Origin: Bosea sp. 685
GTDB taxonomy: Bacteria > Pseudomonadota > Alphaproteobacteria > Rhizobiales > Beijerinckiaceae
DNA length: 64,000 nt
Direction of reading: 5' to 3'
Assembly: GCF_031884435.1 (NCBI RefSeq)
Contig: NZ_CP134779.1
Span: 434,001 to 498,000, forward strand
A program made the translations under genes and the position numbers. Below the pieces are notes generated by a model. The model was not told the DNA's origin. It searched no databases and worked only from the letters and a program-made list of their open reading frames with translations. This document shows positions 8,006 through 21,050 of this stretch, one piece after another (position 1 is the first letter of the stretch; the number at the start of each line of letters is the position of its first letter).

Positions 8006-8034
8006 AATATGACGGTGCAGCGCAAAAACGCAAG
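8006..8034 (-). promoter_or_regulatory. sigma-70-type promoter of the small RNA
   Basis: Minus-strand CTTGCG (-35) and CATATT (-10) are separated by exactly 17 nt, close to the alphaproteobacterial CTTGAC/CTATAT pattern. It is placed to initiate at about 8000-8001. Confidence 0.6.
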
Positions 8035-8201
8035 TGGCTTTGCGTAAAGTCTTATGCGCCATGCGTTAGACGCGGGAATGAACGCGTGTTGCCGGCCGGT
8101 TCCCTTGTTTTTCGGCGTTTCCGCTTGCATGACAGGCTCGTGCCGCATGGCTGCGGTCAGGTGCAATGCTGCGCAGCAACAAAATAATGGGAGACTGGTA
8201 T

Positions 8202-8984
8202 ATGAGCACTGTCGATTTCGGCGCTTTCATTACCGAACTGGCGACGCAGTCCGGTCAGGCGATTCTCCCGTTTTTTCGCGCCCATCATGCCACCGAAGAC
8301 AAATCGCTCGGCGGCGTGTTCGACCCGGTGACGGAGGCCGACCGGGCCGGCGAGAACGTGATGCGCCATCTGATCAAGCGCAGCTTCCCCGCCCATGGCG
8401 TGCTCGGCGAGGAGTTCGGCAATGAGAACATCGACGCCGAATATGTCTGGGTGCTCGATCCGATCGACGGCACGCGCGCCTTCATCTCCGGCATTCCGGT
8501 CTGGGGCACGCTGATCGGGCTGACGCGCGGCGGCGTGCCGGTCTATGGCATGATGCACCAGCCCTTCACGGGCGAGCGCTATTCCGGCGATGGCCGGCAG
8601 GCGCGCTATGAGGGGCCCAACGGCCCGCGCGTCCTGCGCACGCGCCAGATCACGTCGCTCGGCGAAGCGACGCTGATGACCACGTCGCCGGCGCTGTTCA
8701 AGGGCGCGGAGGCTGAAGCCTATGCCCGCGTCGAGAGCCAAGTGCGGCTGCCGCGCTATGGCTGCGATTGCTACGCCTATTGCATGCTGGCGGCCGGCCA
8801 TGTCGATCTGGTGATCGAATCCGGCCTCAAGCCTTACGACATCGTCGCGCTGATCCCGATCATCGAGGGCGCGGGCGGCATCGTCACCTCATGGGATGGC
8901 GGCAGCGCCGCCGGGGGCGGCACGGTCATCGCCGCTGGCAACAAGACGTTGCATCAGGCCGCGCTCAGCCTGCTCGCCGGTTGA
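8202..8984 (+). CDS. hisN: inositol-monophosphatase-family histidinol-phosphatase
   Basis: This enzyme family removes phosphate with Mg2+; the alphaproteobacterial HisN branch completes step eight of histidine synthesis (histidinol phosphate to histidinol). The 260-residue product has the metal motif GEEFGNE, motif 1 WVLDPIDGTRAF and the C-terminal GLKPYDIVALIPIIEGAGG, where KPYD replaces the WD of true inositol monophosphatases, as is usual in HisN. ATG at 8202 was chosen because GGGAGA precedes it by 7 nt; in-frame starts at 8166 and 8187 are less likely. Its last 96 nt overlap the convergent hydrolase gene. Confidence 0.87.
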   Translation: MSTVDFGAFITELATQSGQAILPFFRAHHATEDKSLGGVFDPVTEADRAGENVMRHLIKRSFPAHGVLGEEFGNENIDAEYVWVLDPIDGTRAFISGIPVWGTLIGLTRGGVPVYGMMHQPFTGERYSGDGRQARYEGPNGPRVLRTRQITSLGEATLMTTSPALFKGAEAEAYARVESQVRLPRYGCDCYAYCMLAAGHVDLVIESGLKPYDIVALIPIIEGAGGIVTSWDGGSAAGGGTVIAAGNKTLHQAALSLLAG

Positions 8985-9944
8985 GCTGGCCGCGGCATTG
9001 TCCTCGCCGGGAATGAAGGCGTCGAAGGCCGCCCAGAACTGGGCGCGGATCTCGTCGCTCTCCATCAGGATCTCGTGGCGTGCGGTCGGCAGGACGAGAG
9101 CGGCCCCGGTCTTGAGCCGTGCCGCGAAGCGCTCGATCGCCGGGGTGGAAACGATCGGGTCCTGGCCGGCGGCGATGACCAGCGTCGGCACGCGAATCTC
9201 GCGGGCGGCGGAGGGCGCGTTCAAGCGCGCCATCAATTGGAAGGCCGTATGCACCCAGGCGATCGTCGGGTCGCCGATGCACAGATGCGGCGCGCCCGCC
9301 GAGAGCGCGCTGTTGCGGGCATAACGGGCGGGATCGCTGGTCAGCCGGTTGCCCTCGAAGGGCTTGGTCGCGATCGCGGTGTCGCCGCCGCCAGGCACGA
9401 AGGATTTGCCCAGGCCGAGCCAGAACAGCAGGTTTGCCAGCCGCCGCGCCATATCGGGGCGCTCGATCATCGAGAGGCCCAGCATCGGGGCGAGCGCCAC
9501 CAGCCGCGAGACCGGCAAGGCGTCGCGGCGCGCGGCGTCCAGGCACAGGGCCGCGCCCATCGAATGCGCCAGCACGAAATAGGGCTCGGGCAGCGTCTCG
9601 CGCATCTGCGCCAGCGCCAAGGCGAGGTCGTGCTCATAATGTCTGAGCCAGCCGACATGGCCCTTGCGCCGGCGCCGTACGAAACGCTGCGAGCCGCCCT
9701 GGCCGCGCCAGTCGAAGCTGATCACATGGAAGCCGCGTCGGCGCAGCTCAACGATCGTCTCGCTGTAGCGCTCGATGAATTCGGCCCGCCCCTGGACGAG
9801 GAGGATGGTGCCGCGCATCGGCTTGACCGTCGGCCGCCAGCTCGCGAAGCGCAGTTGCGCGCCGTCGCGCGTTCTGGCGAACCAGGCCTTGCCATGCCCG
9901 GGGACGGGATAATCGGGATGGGCGAAGAGCTGGGCCTCGGCCAT
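8889..9944 (-). CDS. alpha/beta hydrolase, lysophospholipase L2 (PldB)-like
   Basis: The 351-residue product is a serine hydrolase of the monoglyceride lipase/lysophospholipase group. The nucleophile elbow is AHSMGAA, the acid is the Asp in AAGQDPIV and the His is in TARHEIL. Upstream GTILLVQGRAEFIERY and VISFDWRGQGGS are typical of PldB. ATG at 9944 gives MAEAQLFAHPDYP; a longer frame to 10100 lacks conservation. The last about 38 residues (after AFIPGEDN) look non-conserved and are encoded antisense to the end of hisN. Substrate is inferred. Confidence 0.85.
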   Translation of the reverse strand: MAEAQLFAHPDYPVPGHGKAWFARTRDGAQLRFASWRPTVKPMRGTILLVQGRAEFIERYSETIVELRRRGFHVISFDWRGQGGSQRFVRRRRKGHVGWLRHYEHDLALALAQMRETLPEPYFVLAHSMGAALCLDAARRDALPVSRLVALAPMLGLSMIERPDMARRLANLLFWLGLGKSFVPGGGDTAIATKPFEGNRLTSDPARYARNSALSAGAPHLCIGDPTIAWVHTAFQLMARLNAPSAAREIRVPTLVIAAGQDPIVSTPAIERFAARLKTGAALVLPTARHEILMESDEIRAQFWAAFDAFIPGEDNAAASSTGEQAERGLMQRLVASGDDRAAPGGAAAIP

Positions 9945-10145
9945 CAGGGCAGGACGCGAAACAGGGGGAGGCAAACTTTCGCGTGAGGCATGCTCTGAAC
10001 CCCAGGTTGACGACCAGGTTTTTCGTATGCGGACATGACAGTCTGCATGCGGCGCGATCGAAGGACTTTCGAATCGGGCAGGCCTTCGCGAATCAGACAT
10101 GCCTTCGCGGCCGCGCCACTCTGTTTATGCGCGCCTCCGCGCCCC
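9945..10145. other. non-coding spacer between hydrolase and hsp20 control region
   Basis: No gene with credible start signals is seen. The stretch should hold the promoter of the minus-strand hydrolase. Short direct repeats of CCTTCGCG and CGAATC occur around 10060-10110. Confidence 0.4.
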
Positions 10146-10174
10146 CTTGAAAAGCCGAAAAGGCGAGACCAGAT
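10146..10174 (+). promoter_or_regulatory. candidate RpoH (heat-shock sigma) promoter of hsp20
   Basis: CTTGAA (10146-10151), a 17-nt spacer and CCAGAT (10169-10174) fit the CTTGAA-N17-CCANAT pattern described for Sinorhizobium RpoH promoters. Initiation would fall at about 10180, exactly at the first hairpin of the leader. Confidence 0.65.
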
Positions 10175-10179
10175 CATCT

Positions 10180-10274
10180 CTGCGCAGGCCAAGACCGGCT
10201 GCGCGAACTAAACCAGGCCCGTGCTCATGATGAGGCGGGCTGGACCAGATTTGTCGCTTCCCAGGAGGACATCC
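10180..10274 (+). promoter_or_regulatory. ROSE-like RNA thermometer in the hsp20 leader
   Basis: Three stacked hairpins fill the leader. Hairpin A is 10182-10204 (GCGCAG/CTGCGC plus CC/GG). Hairpin B is 10213-10243 (CCA/TGG and GCCCG/CGGGC with an inner CTC/GAG). Hairpin C is about 10257-10268, where CUUC pairs with the GGAGG of the ribosome-binding site, with flanking GUC (10253-10255) able to pair GAC. A short final hairpin masking the Shine-Dalgarno site downstream of stable stems is the architecture of ROSE thermometers that control small heat-shock genes in rhizobia. The fold is from inspection, not from a computed structure. Confidence 0.55.
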
Positions 10275-10745
10275 ATGCGTCACTTCGATCTTTCCCCGCT
10301 CTATCGCTCGACCGTCGGCTTCGACCGCCTGTTCTCGCTGCTTGACCAGGCCACCGCCGCCGAGGCTGCGCCGAGCTATCCGCCCTACAACATCGAGCGC
10401 ACTGCCGAGAACGCCTACCGCATCAGCATCGCGGTGGCGGGCTTTGGCGAATCCGACCTTGCCATTGAGAGCAAGGAGAATGCGCTGACGGTGCGCGGCG
10501 AGAAGCAGAGCACCGAATCCGCTGAAAAACGCGAGGTTCTGCATCAGGGCATCGCTGCGCGCGCTTTTGAGCGTCGCTTCCAGCTTGCCGATTATGTGCA
10601 GGTGACCGGTGCCAGCCTCGAAAACGGCTTGCTCCATATCGATCTCGTCCGCGAGATCCCCGAGGCGAAGAAGCCGCGCCAGATCGCGATCGGCGGGTCC
10701 AAGCCCGCCAAGGTGCTCGAGGCCAAGGTCGCCAAAGCCGCGTAA
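10275..10745 (+). CDS. small heat-shock protein, Hsp20 (IbpA-like)
   Basis: Hsp20 chaperones bind unfolding proteins and hold them for refolding. The 156-residue product has an N-terminal arm (MRHFDLSPLYRSTVGFDRLF), an alpha-crystallin domain (PPYNIERTAENAYRISIAVA, then ALTVRGEK, HQGIAARAFERRFQLADYV) and the conserved ENGLLHIDLVREIPE. The start at 10275 follows AGGAGGA by 5 nt. The Lys/Ala-rich tail is typical. The gene has a candidate RpoH promoter and thermometer upstream, so dual heat control is likely. Two in-frame TAA codons 18 nt apart end the gene. Confidence 0.95.
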   Translation: MRHFDLSPLYRSTVGFDRLFSLLDQATAAEAAPSYPPYNIERTAENAYRISIAVAGFGESDLAIESKENALTVRGEKQSTESAEKREVLHQGIAARAFERRFQLADYVQVTGASLENGLLHIDLVREIPEAKKPRQIAIGGSKPAKVLEAKVAKAA

Positions 10746-10766
10746 CGCAGCAAGGCCGCGTAACGC
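10737..10766 (+). repeat. 18-bp-period duplication of the hsp20 stop region
   Basis: GCCGCGTAACGC occurs at 10737-10748 and again at 10755-10766. Because the period is a multiple of three, the second TAA is in frame with the first and acts as a backup stop. Confidence 0.8.
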
Positions 10767-10795
10767 GCGCCTGACCTGAAGCCTTGAAACGAATG

Positions 10796-10830
10796 GGGCG
10801 TCCCCGGGTGACCGGGGACGCCCTTTCCTT
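10796..10830 (+). terminator. intrinsic terminator after hsp20
   Basis: A perfect 10-bp stem, GGGCGTCCCC (10796-10805) with GGGGACGCCC (10814-10823), is followed by TTTCCTT. Confidence 0.8.
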
Positions 10831-10857
10831 GTCCGGAGGCCGTGAAGCCGGCTGGCG

Positions 10858-11721
10858 TCAATCCAGCGGCGCAACCGGAACGGCCGGTGTCTCGGGCTTC
10901 GGCGTCGAGGGCGTCGCATCTTGGATTTGGACCGGGGGCAGTTCGACGGGCGCGACAGTGATGCCCGAGGGGTCGGCGCGGGCCAGCGGCGGCTTGCGCT
11001 CCGCCTCGTCCGTGCCGCGCACGTCGTTGGGGTTGACGAGCTGGGGGTTGACGAGCTGGGGCTTGTCCGCGCCGGTTGCGGGGTTGGCCGGGCCGGGTGT
11101 CGGCAGCGCCGGCGCCGCTGGTGAGCTCGGGGCTATCGTCGCGGGGGCGCTGGCCGTCGCGGCCGGCTTCTCCGCCGGGTTGAGCGGTTCGGCCGCATGC
11201 GGCGGCGCGGCCGGGCTCGGCGGCAGGATAGTCGCCGGGGCACTCGCCTGGCCCTGCGGCTTCAGCGAGGGCGGGCGCTCGGGTGGGCGCGGTACCAGCC
11301 GCGGCGCCGGCCTGTCGTCGCGCGGATCGACGCGGGCGATATGCGGGGCGGGTGCGGGCCTCGGCCGTGCATCGGGCAGGGGGATGCGGTCGACCAGGTC
11401 GCCGCTATGGGCGTCGAAGATCAAGCGGGCGCGGCCGCCATTGGCGGTCTGGCCGTCGATCACATAGGAGGAGCCGGTGCGCACCATCCGGTCGACCCGG
11501 GCGAGGCCGAAGTCGCGCGCGGCGATGCGGCCGATGGAGCGGGGCGGAACCGGAGCGGGAGGCAGCGGCGCGTAGCGTTCGTAATAGCCGCGCGGATAGG
11601 CCTCTTCCTCCTCATAGAGGTAGTACTGCGCTGCCGCTCCGCCAACCGAACCTGCGAGCGCGCCGGCCACCGCCAGGCTCGTCAGGACCAGGCGCGAGGG
11701 CGCGGTCGATCGAAAAACCAT
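10858..11721 (-). CDS. exported proline-rich protein with a PepSY-like N-terminal module
   Basis: Unknown function. The 287-residue product starts with a signal peptide (LVLTSLAVAGALAGSVGGAA), then a Tyr/Glu-rich patch (YYLYEEEEAYPRGYYERY). Residues about 60-112 (RIAARDFGLARVDRMVRTGS to ARLIFDAHSGDLVDRIPLP) look like a PepSY-type module, common in small periplasmic proteins. The remaining about 170 residues are disordered, Pro/Ala-rich and probably span the periplasm or wall. It includes a tandem PQLVN-PQLVN caused by a 15-bp repeat near 11036-11065. Start ATG at 11721 follows AAAGGAG. Monocistronic. Confidence 0.75.
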   Translation of the reverse strand: MVFRSTAPSRLVLTSLAVAGALAGSVGGAAAQYYLYEEEEAYPRGYYERYAPLPPAPVPPRSIGRIAARDFGLARVDRMVRTGSSYVIDGQTANGGRARLIFDAHSGDLVDRIPLPDARPRPAPAPHIARVDPRDDRPAPRLVPRPPERPPSLKPQGQASAPATILPPSPAAPPHAAEPLNPAEKPAATASAPATIAPSSPAAPALPTPGPANPATGADKPQLVNPQLVNPNDVRGTDEAERKPPLARADPSGITVAPVELPPVQIQDATPSTPKPETPAVPVAPLD

Positions 11722-11804
11722 GTCGTCTCCTTTGGGCGACTGAATTGGGTCTTCAGTCTTCCTTAGGGATTACGGCGTGCGTGGGGCTGAAATCGGGGGA
11801 GAAT

Positions 11805-12866
11805 TCAGCCTTTTGCCGCAGCGAACACATTGATAAGGCGCTCGACATCCGCCTCGCTGGTCGAGAACGCCATGACGAAGCGGCCGATGGTCTCGCCCTC
11901 CGCGAAGGGGATATCCTTCGGCAGCGCGGTCTGCGACCAGGGCAGGTAGCCGACACCGGCCTCCTTCAGCTTCGCCTGGAGGTCCGCCGACAGAATCGGA
12001 AACACCTGATTGACCTGGCAGGGCCAGGCGAGCGGGATGTTCAGGGCGATGAGCGCATCGGCCAGGCGCTTGGCCATCGCATTGGCGTGGCGCGCCAGCT
12101 CGAGCCAGTGGCCGCCACCAAGCAGGCCCTCGAACTGCGCCCCGATCAATCGGCCCTTGGACAGGGTGTGGCCCGCCCGCTTGCGCCGCCACTTCATCTC
12201 GGCCGCCGCCTCGGGCTGGAAGAAGATCACGGCCTCCGCCGCCCAGGCGCCATTCTTGGTGCCGCCGAAGGACAGCACGTCGACGCCGGCCTGCCAGGTG
12301 ATCGCCGCCGGCGAGCAGCCAAGTGCGACGAGCGCGTTGGTGAAGCGGGCGCCGTCCATATGCATGGTCAGGCCGCGCGGTGCGACGGCATCCTTCAGGG
12401 CGCGCACCTCGGCTGGGGTGTAGATCTGCCCGCATTCCGTCGCCTGCGTGATCGAGATCGCCTGCGGCTGGACCTGATGCAGCGCGCCTTCGCGCATGCG
12501 GGCGAGGGCCTGCGTCACGGGGCCGGGCGCGATCTTGTTGCCGGCACCTGGCAGGCCGACGAGCTTGGCGCCGTCGCTGAAGAATTCCGGCGCGCCGCAT
12601 TCATCGTCGGCGACATGGCTTTCCTCATGGGTCAGCACCGCGCCCCAGGGGCGGGTGATGCTGGCGAGCGCCAGGGAGTTGGCCGCCGTGCCGCTGGCGA
12701 CGAGGAAGACCGCGACCTCATGCTCGAAGATCTCGGCGAAGAGGCGCTCGGCGCGGCCTGTCCAGGCGTCCGTGCCATAGGCTGTCGCGGTGCCGTCATT
12801 GGCGGCCGCCAATGCTGCCATGACGGGGGCGCTGGCGCCGGCGGTGTTGTCGCTGAAGAAGTTCAT
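11805..12866 (-). CDS. ltaE: low-specificity L-threonine aldolase
   Basis: A PLP enzyme that cleaves threonine or allo-threonine to glycine and acetaldehyde. The 353-residue product has the family N-terminus FFSDNTAGASAPVMAALAAA and AYGTDAWTGRAE, the substrate region HEESHVADDECGAPEFF, and the PLP-binding lysine in LSFGGTKNGAW. MHMDGARFTNAL provides the Asp that contacts the PLP nitrogen. ATG at 12866 gives the conserved N-terminus; the upstream in-frame extension is not conserved. No operon partner. Confidence 0.93.
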   Translation of the reverse strand: MNFFSDNTAGASAPVMAALAAANDGTATAYGTDAWTGRAERLFAEIFEHEVAVFLVASGTAANSLALASITRPWGAVLTHEESHVADDECGAPEFFSDGAKLVGLPGAGNKIAPGPVTQALARMREGALHQVQPQAISITQATECGQIYTPAEVRALKDAVAPRGLTMHMDGARFTNALVALGCSPAAITWQAGVDVLSFGGTKNGAWAAEAVIFFQPEAAAEMKWRRKRAGHTLSKGRLIGAQFEGLLGGGHWLELARHANAMAKRLADALIALNIPLAWPCQVNQVFPILSADLQAKLKEAGVGYLPWSQTALPKDIPFAEGETIGRFVMAFSTSEADVERLINVFAAAKG

Positions 12867-13192
12867 ATCCAAGGGGTAGCGCCGGGTTGTGACGCTAACA
12901 AGCGCGCCGACGGATCGCCGATCTGCATGCGACGATGGTCGAAACGGGGCAGGGGCTGGAAAACCGGCGGAAAACAAGAAGCGTGCTGGCAATGTTGGGC
13001 TTTCGCTCCGGATATGTCTTGGGGGCGAGCGATATCGCAATAAAATTTCGGCCCCACCCGCAATCGGTGCTTGTGCCGAGATTAGAATTCTGGCAAATTC
13101 ATCGTGATAGGACAGTGTTGCTGTCCCATTTTCACTGCGCCGACCGTGAGCCGCCTAGCGCTTGCGGCGGCCGATCGCAACGGAGCGGACAC
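12867..13192. other. long spacer upstream of gltB, first part
   Basis: Divergent control region between ltaE and the glutamate synthase genes. It is AT-richer than the genes around it near 13020-13110. The one clear element is the inverted repeat GGACAG-N5-CTGTCC at 13110-13126 followed by CATTTT, which could be an operator or a weak terminator. No regulator can be assigned. Confidence 0.45.
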
Positions 13193-13261
13193 ATGACGAG
13201 GGGTAAGGCCACAACCGCCAAAACCAATCGTACGCGCGCCGCCCGTAAAGCGGCGGCTTAG
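13193..13261 (+). CDS. possible 22-residue basic peptide upstream of gltB
   Basis: ATG at 13193 has GGAG 7 nt upstream and opens a 22-codon frame ending at TAG (13259-13261). The product is rich in Lys, Arg, Thr and Ala ([15 protein letters not shown] then AARKAAA). It could be a small leader or a stand-alone basic peptide; it has no recognised family and the gap to gltB is 220 nt. Existence is not established. Confidence 0.3.
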   Translation: MTRGKATTAKTNRTRAARKAAA

Positions 13262-13481
13262 ACAGGCGCGGCAGGGCGACAAGCCCGAGGCGCCTGCGGA
13301 GGACGCGGGCGCCCCAAGACAGCGCAAGCCACCCTCTCCAGGAATGACTTGGCCACGTTGGCCCCATCCTTGCTGCATGCCCGATCGGGCTCGGCACGAG
13401 GGCTGGCGCGGCGAAGGATGGTGTGGACTCGAAGGCGACTGTTGGCGGAAGCTGGCAGGCAGCGTGAAGCGGGGTTTGACG

Positions 13482-18182
<4,701 letters not shown>

Positions 18183-18186
18183 GACG

Positions 18187-19608
18187 ATGGGCAAGGTAAC
18201 CGGCTTTCTCGAGATCGACCGCCGCGACCGGAAGTATCTTCCGGCCTCGGACCGGATCCGGAACTACAAGGAATTCGTGATCCCCCTCGGGGGCGAGGCG
18301 ACGCGTGACCAGGCGGCGCGCTGCATGAATTGCGGCATCCCCTATTGTCACAATGGCTGCCCGGTCAACAACCAGATCCCGGACTGGAACGACCTCGTCT
18401 ACAACGACAAATGGCGCGAGGCCCTGACCAACCTGCACTCGACCAACAACTTCCCGGAGTTCACCGGCCGCGTCTGCCCCGCGCCTTGCGAGGCGTCCTG
18501 CACGCTGAACCTCGAGGACACGCCGGTCACCATCAAGTCGATCGAATGCGCCATCGTCGACAAGGGCTGGCAGGAGGGTTGGATCACGCCCGAGCCGGCC
18601 AAGGTCAAGACCGGCAAGAAGGTCGCGCTGATCGGCTCCGGCCCGGCGGGCCTTGCTGCCGCCCAGCAACTCGCGCGCGTCGGCCACGAGGTGCATCTCT
18701 ATGAGCGCCAGGCCCGGGCCGGCGGCCTGCTGCGCTACGGCATCCCGGACTTCAAGATGGAGAAGTCCCATGTCGAGCGCCGCGTCCGCCAGATGGAGGG
18801 CGAGGGCGTCATCTTCCATTACGGCGTCAATGTCGGCGTCGATATCGATCCCGCTGAACTGCTCGCGCAATATGACGCCGTCGGCCTGACGGGCGGCGCC
18901 GAGAAGCCGCGCGACTTAGCCATCGAGGGCCGCGAGCTCGACGGCGTCCAGTTCGCGATGGACTTCCTGCCGCAGCAGAACCGCCGCGTCGGGGCCGAGC
19001 CTGCGACCGGCAACGCCAAGCCGATCCTGGCCTCGGGCAAGCATGTCGTCGTCATCGGCGGTGGCGATACCGGCTCCGACTGCATCGGCACCTCGGTGCG
19101 CCAGGGCGCGCTCTCGGTGACGCAGATCGAGATCATGCCGGAACCCCCCGTCAAGGAGAACAAGGCGCTGACCTGGCCGAACTGGCCGCTCAAGCTGCGC
19201 ACCTCGTCGAGCCATGAGGAAGGCGCCGAGCGCGACTTCGCCATCGGCACGCTGAAGTTCATCGGCGAGAACGGCAAGGTCCGCAAGCTGCGCTGCGCCA
19301 GGGTCGATGGTCAGTTCAAGCCGATCGAGGGCACCGAGTTCGATCTCAAGGCCGATCTCGTACTGCTCGCCATGGGCTTCATCTCGCCGGTCCATGAGGG
19401 GCTGCTGGCGAAGCTCGGCGTCGCGCTCGACAAGCGTGGCAATGTCGAGGCCAACACGCTCGCCTACAAGACCTCGGTCGAGAAGGTCTTCACCGCGGGT
19501 GACATGCGGCGTGGCCAGTCGCTGGTGGTCTGGGCCATCCGCGAAGGCCGTCAGATGGCTCATGCGATCGACAAGCACCTGATGGGCGAGACGATCCTGC
19601 CGCGGTGA
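18187..19608 (+). CDS. gltD: glutamate synthase small subunit (NADPH-GOGAT beta)
   Basis: GltD oxidises NADPH and passes electrons through FAD and 4Fe-4S clusters to GltB. The 473-residue product has two N-terminal cysteine groups for the clusters ([20 protein letters not shown] and [12 protein letters not shown]), an FAD Rossmann motif ([17 protein letters not shown]), a second nucleotide motif for NADPH ([16 protein letters not shown]) and a C-terminal [19 protein letters not shown] contact. It begins 4 nt after gltB, so the pair is one operon. Confidence 0.98.
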   Translation: MGKVTGFLEIDRRDRKYLPASDRIRNYKEFVIPLGGEATRDQAARCMNCGIPYCHNGCPVNNQIPDWNDLVYNDKWREALTNLHSTNNFPEFTGRVCPAPCEASCTLNLEDTPVTIKSIECAIVDKGWQEGWITPEPAKVKTGKKVALIGSGPAGLAAAQQLARVGHEVHLYERQARAGGLLRYGIPDFKMEKSHVERRVRQMEGEGVIFHYGVNVGVDIDPAELLAQYDAVGLTGGAEKPRDLAIEGRELDGVQFAMDFLPQQNRRVGAEPATGNAKPILASGKHVVVIGGGDTGSDCIGTSVRQGALSVTQIEIMPEPPVKENKALTWPNWPLKLRTSSSHEEGAERDFAIGTLKFIGENGKVRKLRCARVDGQFKPIEGTEFDLKADLVLLAMGFISPVHEGLLAKLGVALDKRGNVEANTLAYKTSVEKVFTAGDMRRGQSLVVWAIREGRQMAHAIDKHLMGETILPR

Positions 19609-19766
19609 GCCTGCCGCGTAACTCTACTCCGGCGGCCGTCTGACGCGGCTTTCTGCGCTTCCGGTGCTCACGGACATGAAGTCCGCTGCGCTCCGGTTCT
19701 CGAAAGCCACGCCAGCCGACTCACCGGAGCGAGTTTCGCGACAAGCTCCGAGGAGTCCGCGAGGAT
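19609..19766. other. convergent spacer between gltD and the SGNH hydrolase gene
   Basis: A hairpin CGGAC-ATGAA-GTCCG (about 19,673-19,687) is flanked by near-identical direct repeats CTGCGCTTCCGGT and CTGCGCTCCGGTT. It sits between two convergent genes and may serve as a transcript end, though it lacks a T run. Confidence 0.4.
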
Positions 19767-20978
19767 TCAGCGCGGCCATTTGTAATCGTCGAGACGCCCG
19801 GGCTTCGGCTCGGGAGCGATGCCTTCGCCGAAGATGCGGTCGAGCTGGGCTGCGGCCTCGCTACGTCCGCGGGCATCCGTGATCGACGCCAGTAGCGCCT
19901 GTTCGCCCGCGCTCGCCTGCCCGGTCAAAGGCTGGATCGGCCCGGCCAGTGGCTTGACCTGCAAGGCGGTCGGTAGCCCCGGTGCCGCAGGCAGGTTGCC
20001 GACCATGCCGTCGATCAGGCGCTCGATGCCGCAGGGTTGGAGCTCGGGATTGGTCGGAGCGCCGGTTCCCGGCGCGACCGGCAAGGCGATGAGGCCCGGC
20101 TGCGGCTGGCTTTCGATCTGCCGGCGGATCAGCACATCGACGAAATGCGCGGCCTTGCGCGCTCCCGCCGTGGTGAAATGGATGCCGTCGCCGAGCCGCA
20201 GCCGCATGGTCTGGCCCGAGACATCCGGCCCCATCGCCGTGTAGCGGTTCTCGGCATCGACGAAGGCGCCCCAGAGATCGACATATTGCCCGCCGGCCTT
20301 CTCGACCTGCTGACGGTAGAGCTCGTTGAAGGAGACGAAATCGACGGAGAGGCGAGGATTCTGCACGGGCGGCGCGCCGACCCAGATCAGCGGAACGCGC
20401 CTAGCCGCGAAGGCGCTGGCGACCGCCTCGATGCGGGCCTTGTAAAGTTCGCTCCAGCGCGGGCTGAGCGGCTCGTGCACCGTCTCGCCTTCGCGGATCG
20501 CCTGCCGGTCGTTGAGGCCGAGCAGCATCACGCCGAGGCTGATTTTCGAGTCACTCGCCAGCAGATCGTTGGCAACCTTGGGCCAGTCGTAGAAATCGCT
20601 CCTGACCAGGCCGGAATCGGGCTTGGCCTTGTTGACCACCGCCACGTCGGGCCTGTCGTTCAAGGCATCGTCGAGCCCGCCGGCAAGGAGCACGGCGAGC
20701 GAGTCGCCGATCACCAGGACATGATGGGCGATATCGATCTTCGGAATGACGGGGTCGTCCCTGACGATGACCGGCGGCGCACGTCGTTTCACCACCGGCG
20801 GCACTACACGCGGACGTCTCGGCACGACGACGGGAGGCGGTGGCGGCTGCTGCCAGAAGAAGGAGAAGAAACTGCGCTGTTGCGGCTGGGGCGCGCCTTG
20901 GGCGAGCGAGGATGGCCCGCCGGTCATGAACAGCAGGCAGGCCGCGCCCAGCACTGTGACGAGGGAACGCAAACGCAT
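19767..20978 (-). CDS. exported SGNH/GDSL hydrolase (DUF459 family)
   Basis: Likely a periplasmic esterase or deacylase acting on cell-envelope polymers; substrate unknown. The 403-residue product has a signal peptide (LVTVLGAACLLFMTGGPSSLAQ), a Pro/Arg-rich linker (PPPPPVVVPRRPRVVPP), then an SGNH core: block I VLVIGDSLAVLL (catalytic Ser), GLNDRQAI (Asn block), and DGIHFTTAGARKAAH (Asp and His). The C-terminal about 100 residues are low complexity. Monocistronic and convergent with gltD. Confidence 0.85.
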   Translation of the reverse strand: MRLRSLVTVLGAACLLFMTGGPSSLAQGAPQPQQRSFFSFFWQQPPPPPVVVPRRPRVVPPVVKRRAPPVIVRDDPVIPKIDIAHHVLVIGDSLAVLLAGGLDDALNDRPDVAVVNKAKPDSGLVRSDFYDWPKVANDLLASDSKISLGVMLLGLNDRQAIREGETVHEPLSPRWSELYKARIEAVASAFAARRVPLIWVGAPPVQNPRLSVDFVSFNELYRQQVEKAGGQYVDLWGAFVDAENRYTAMGPDVSGQTMRLRLGDGIHFTTAGARKAAHFVDVLIRRQIESQPQPGLIALPVAPGTGAPTNPELQPCGIERLIDGMVGNLPAAPGLPTALQVKPLAGPIQPLTGQASAGEQALLASITDARGRSEAAAQLDRIFGEGIAPEPKPGRLDDYKWPR

Positions 20979-21050
20979 GAGTCTTTCGATCCTGCGCCGT
21001 GGCCGATCCTGCCCCGATCCCGGCCACTATAGCCCAGGATCGGGGCAGCG

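Noticed and set aside
11283..13043. 586-codon plus-strand frame
   Set aside because: Antisense to the threonine aldolase and the proline-rich protein; no recognisable domain.
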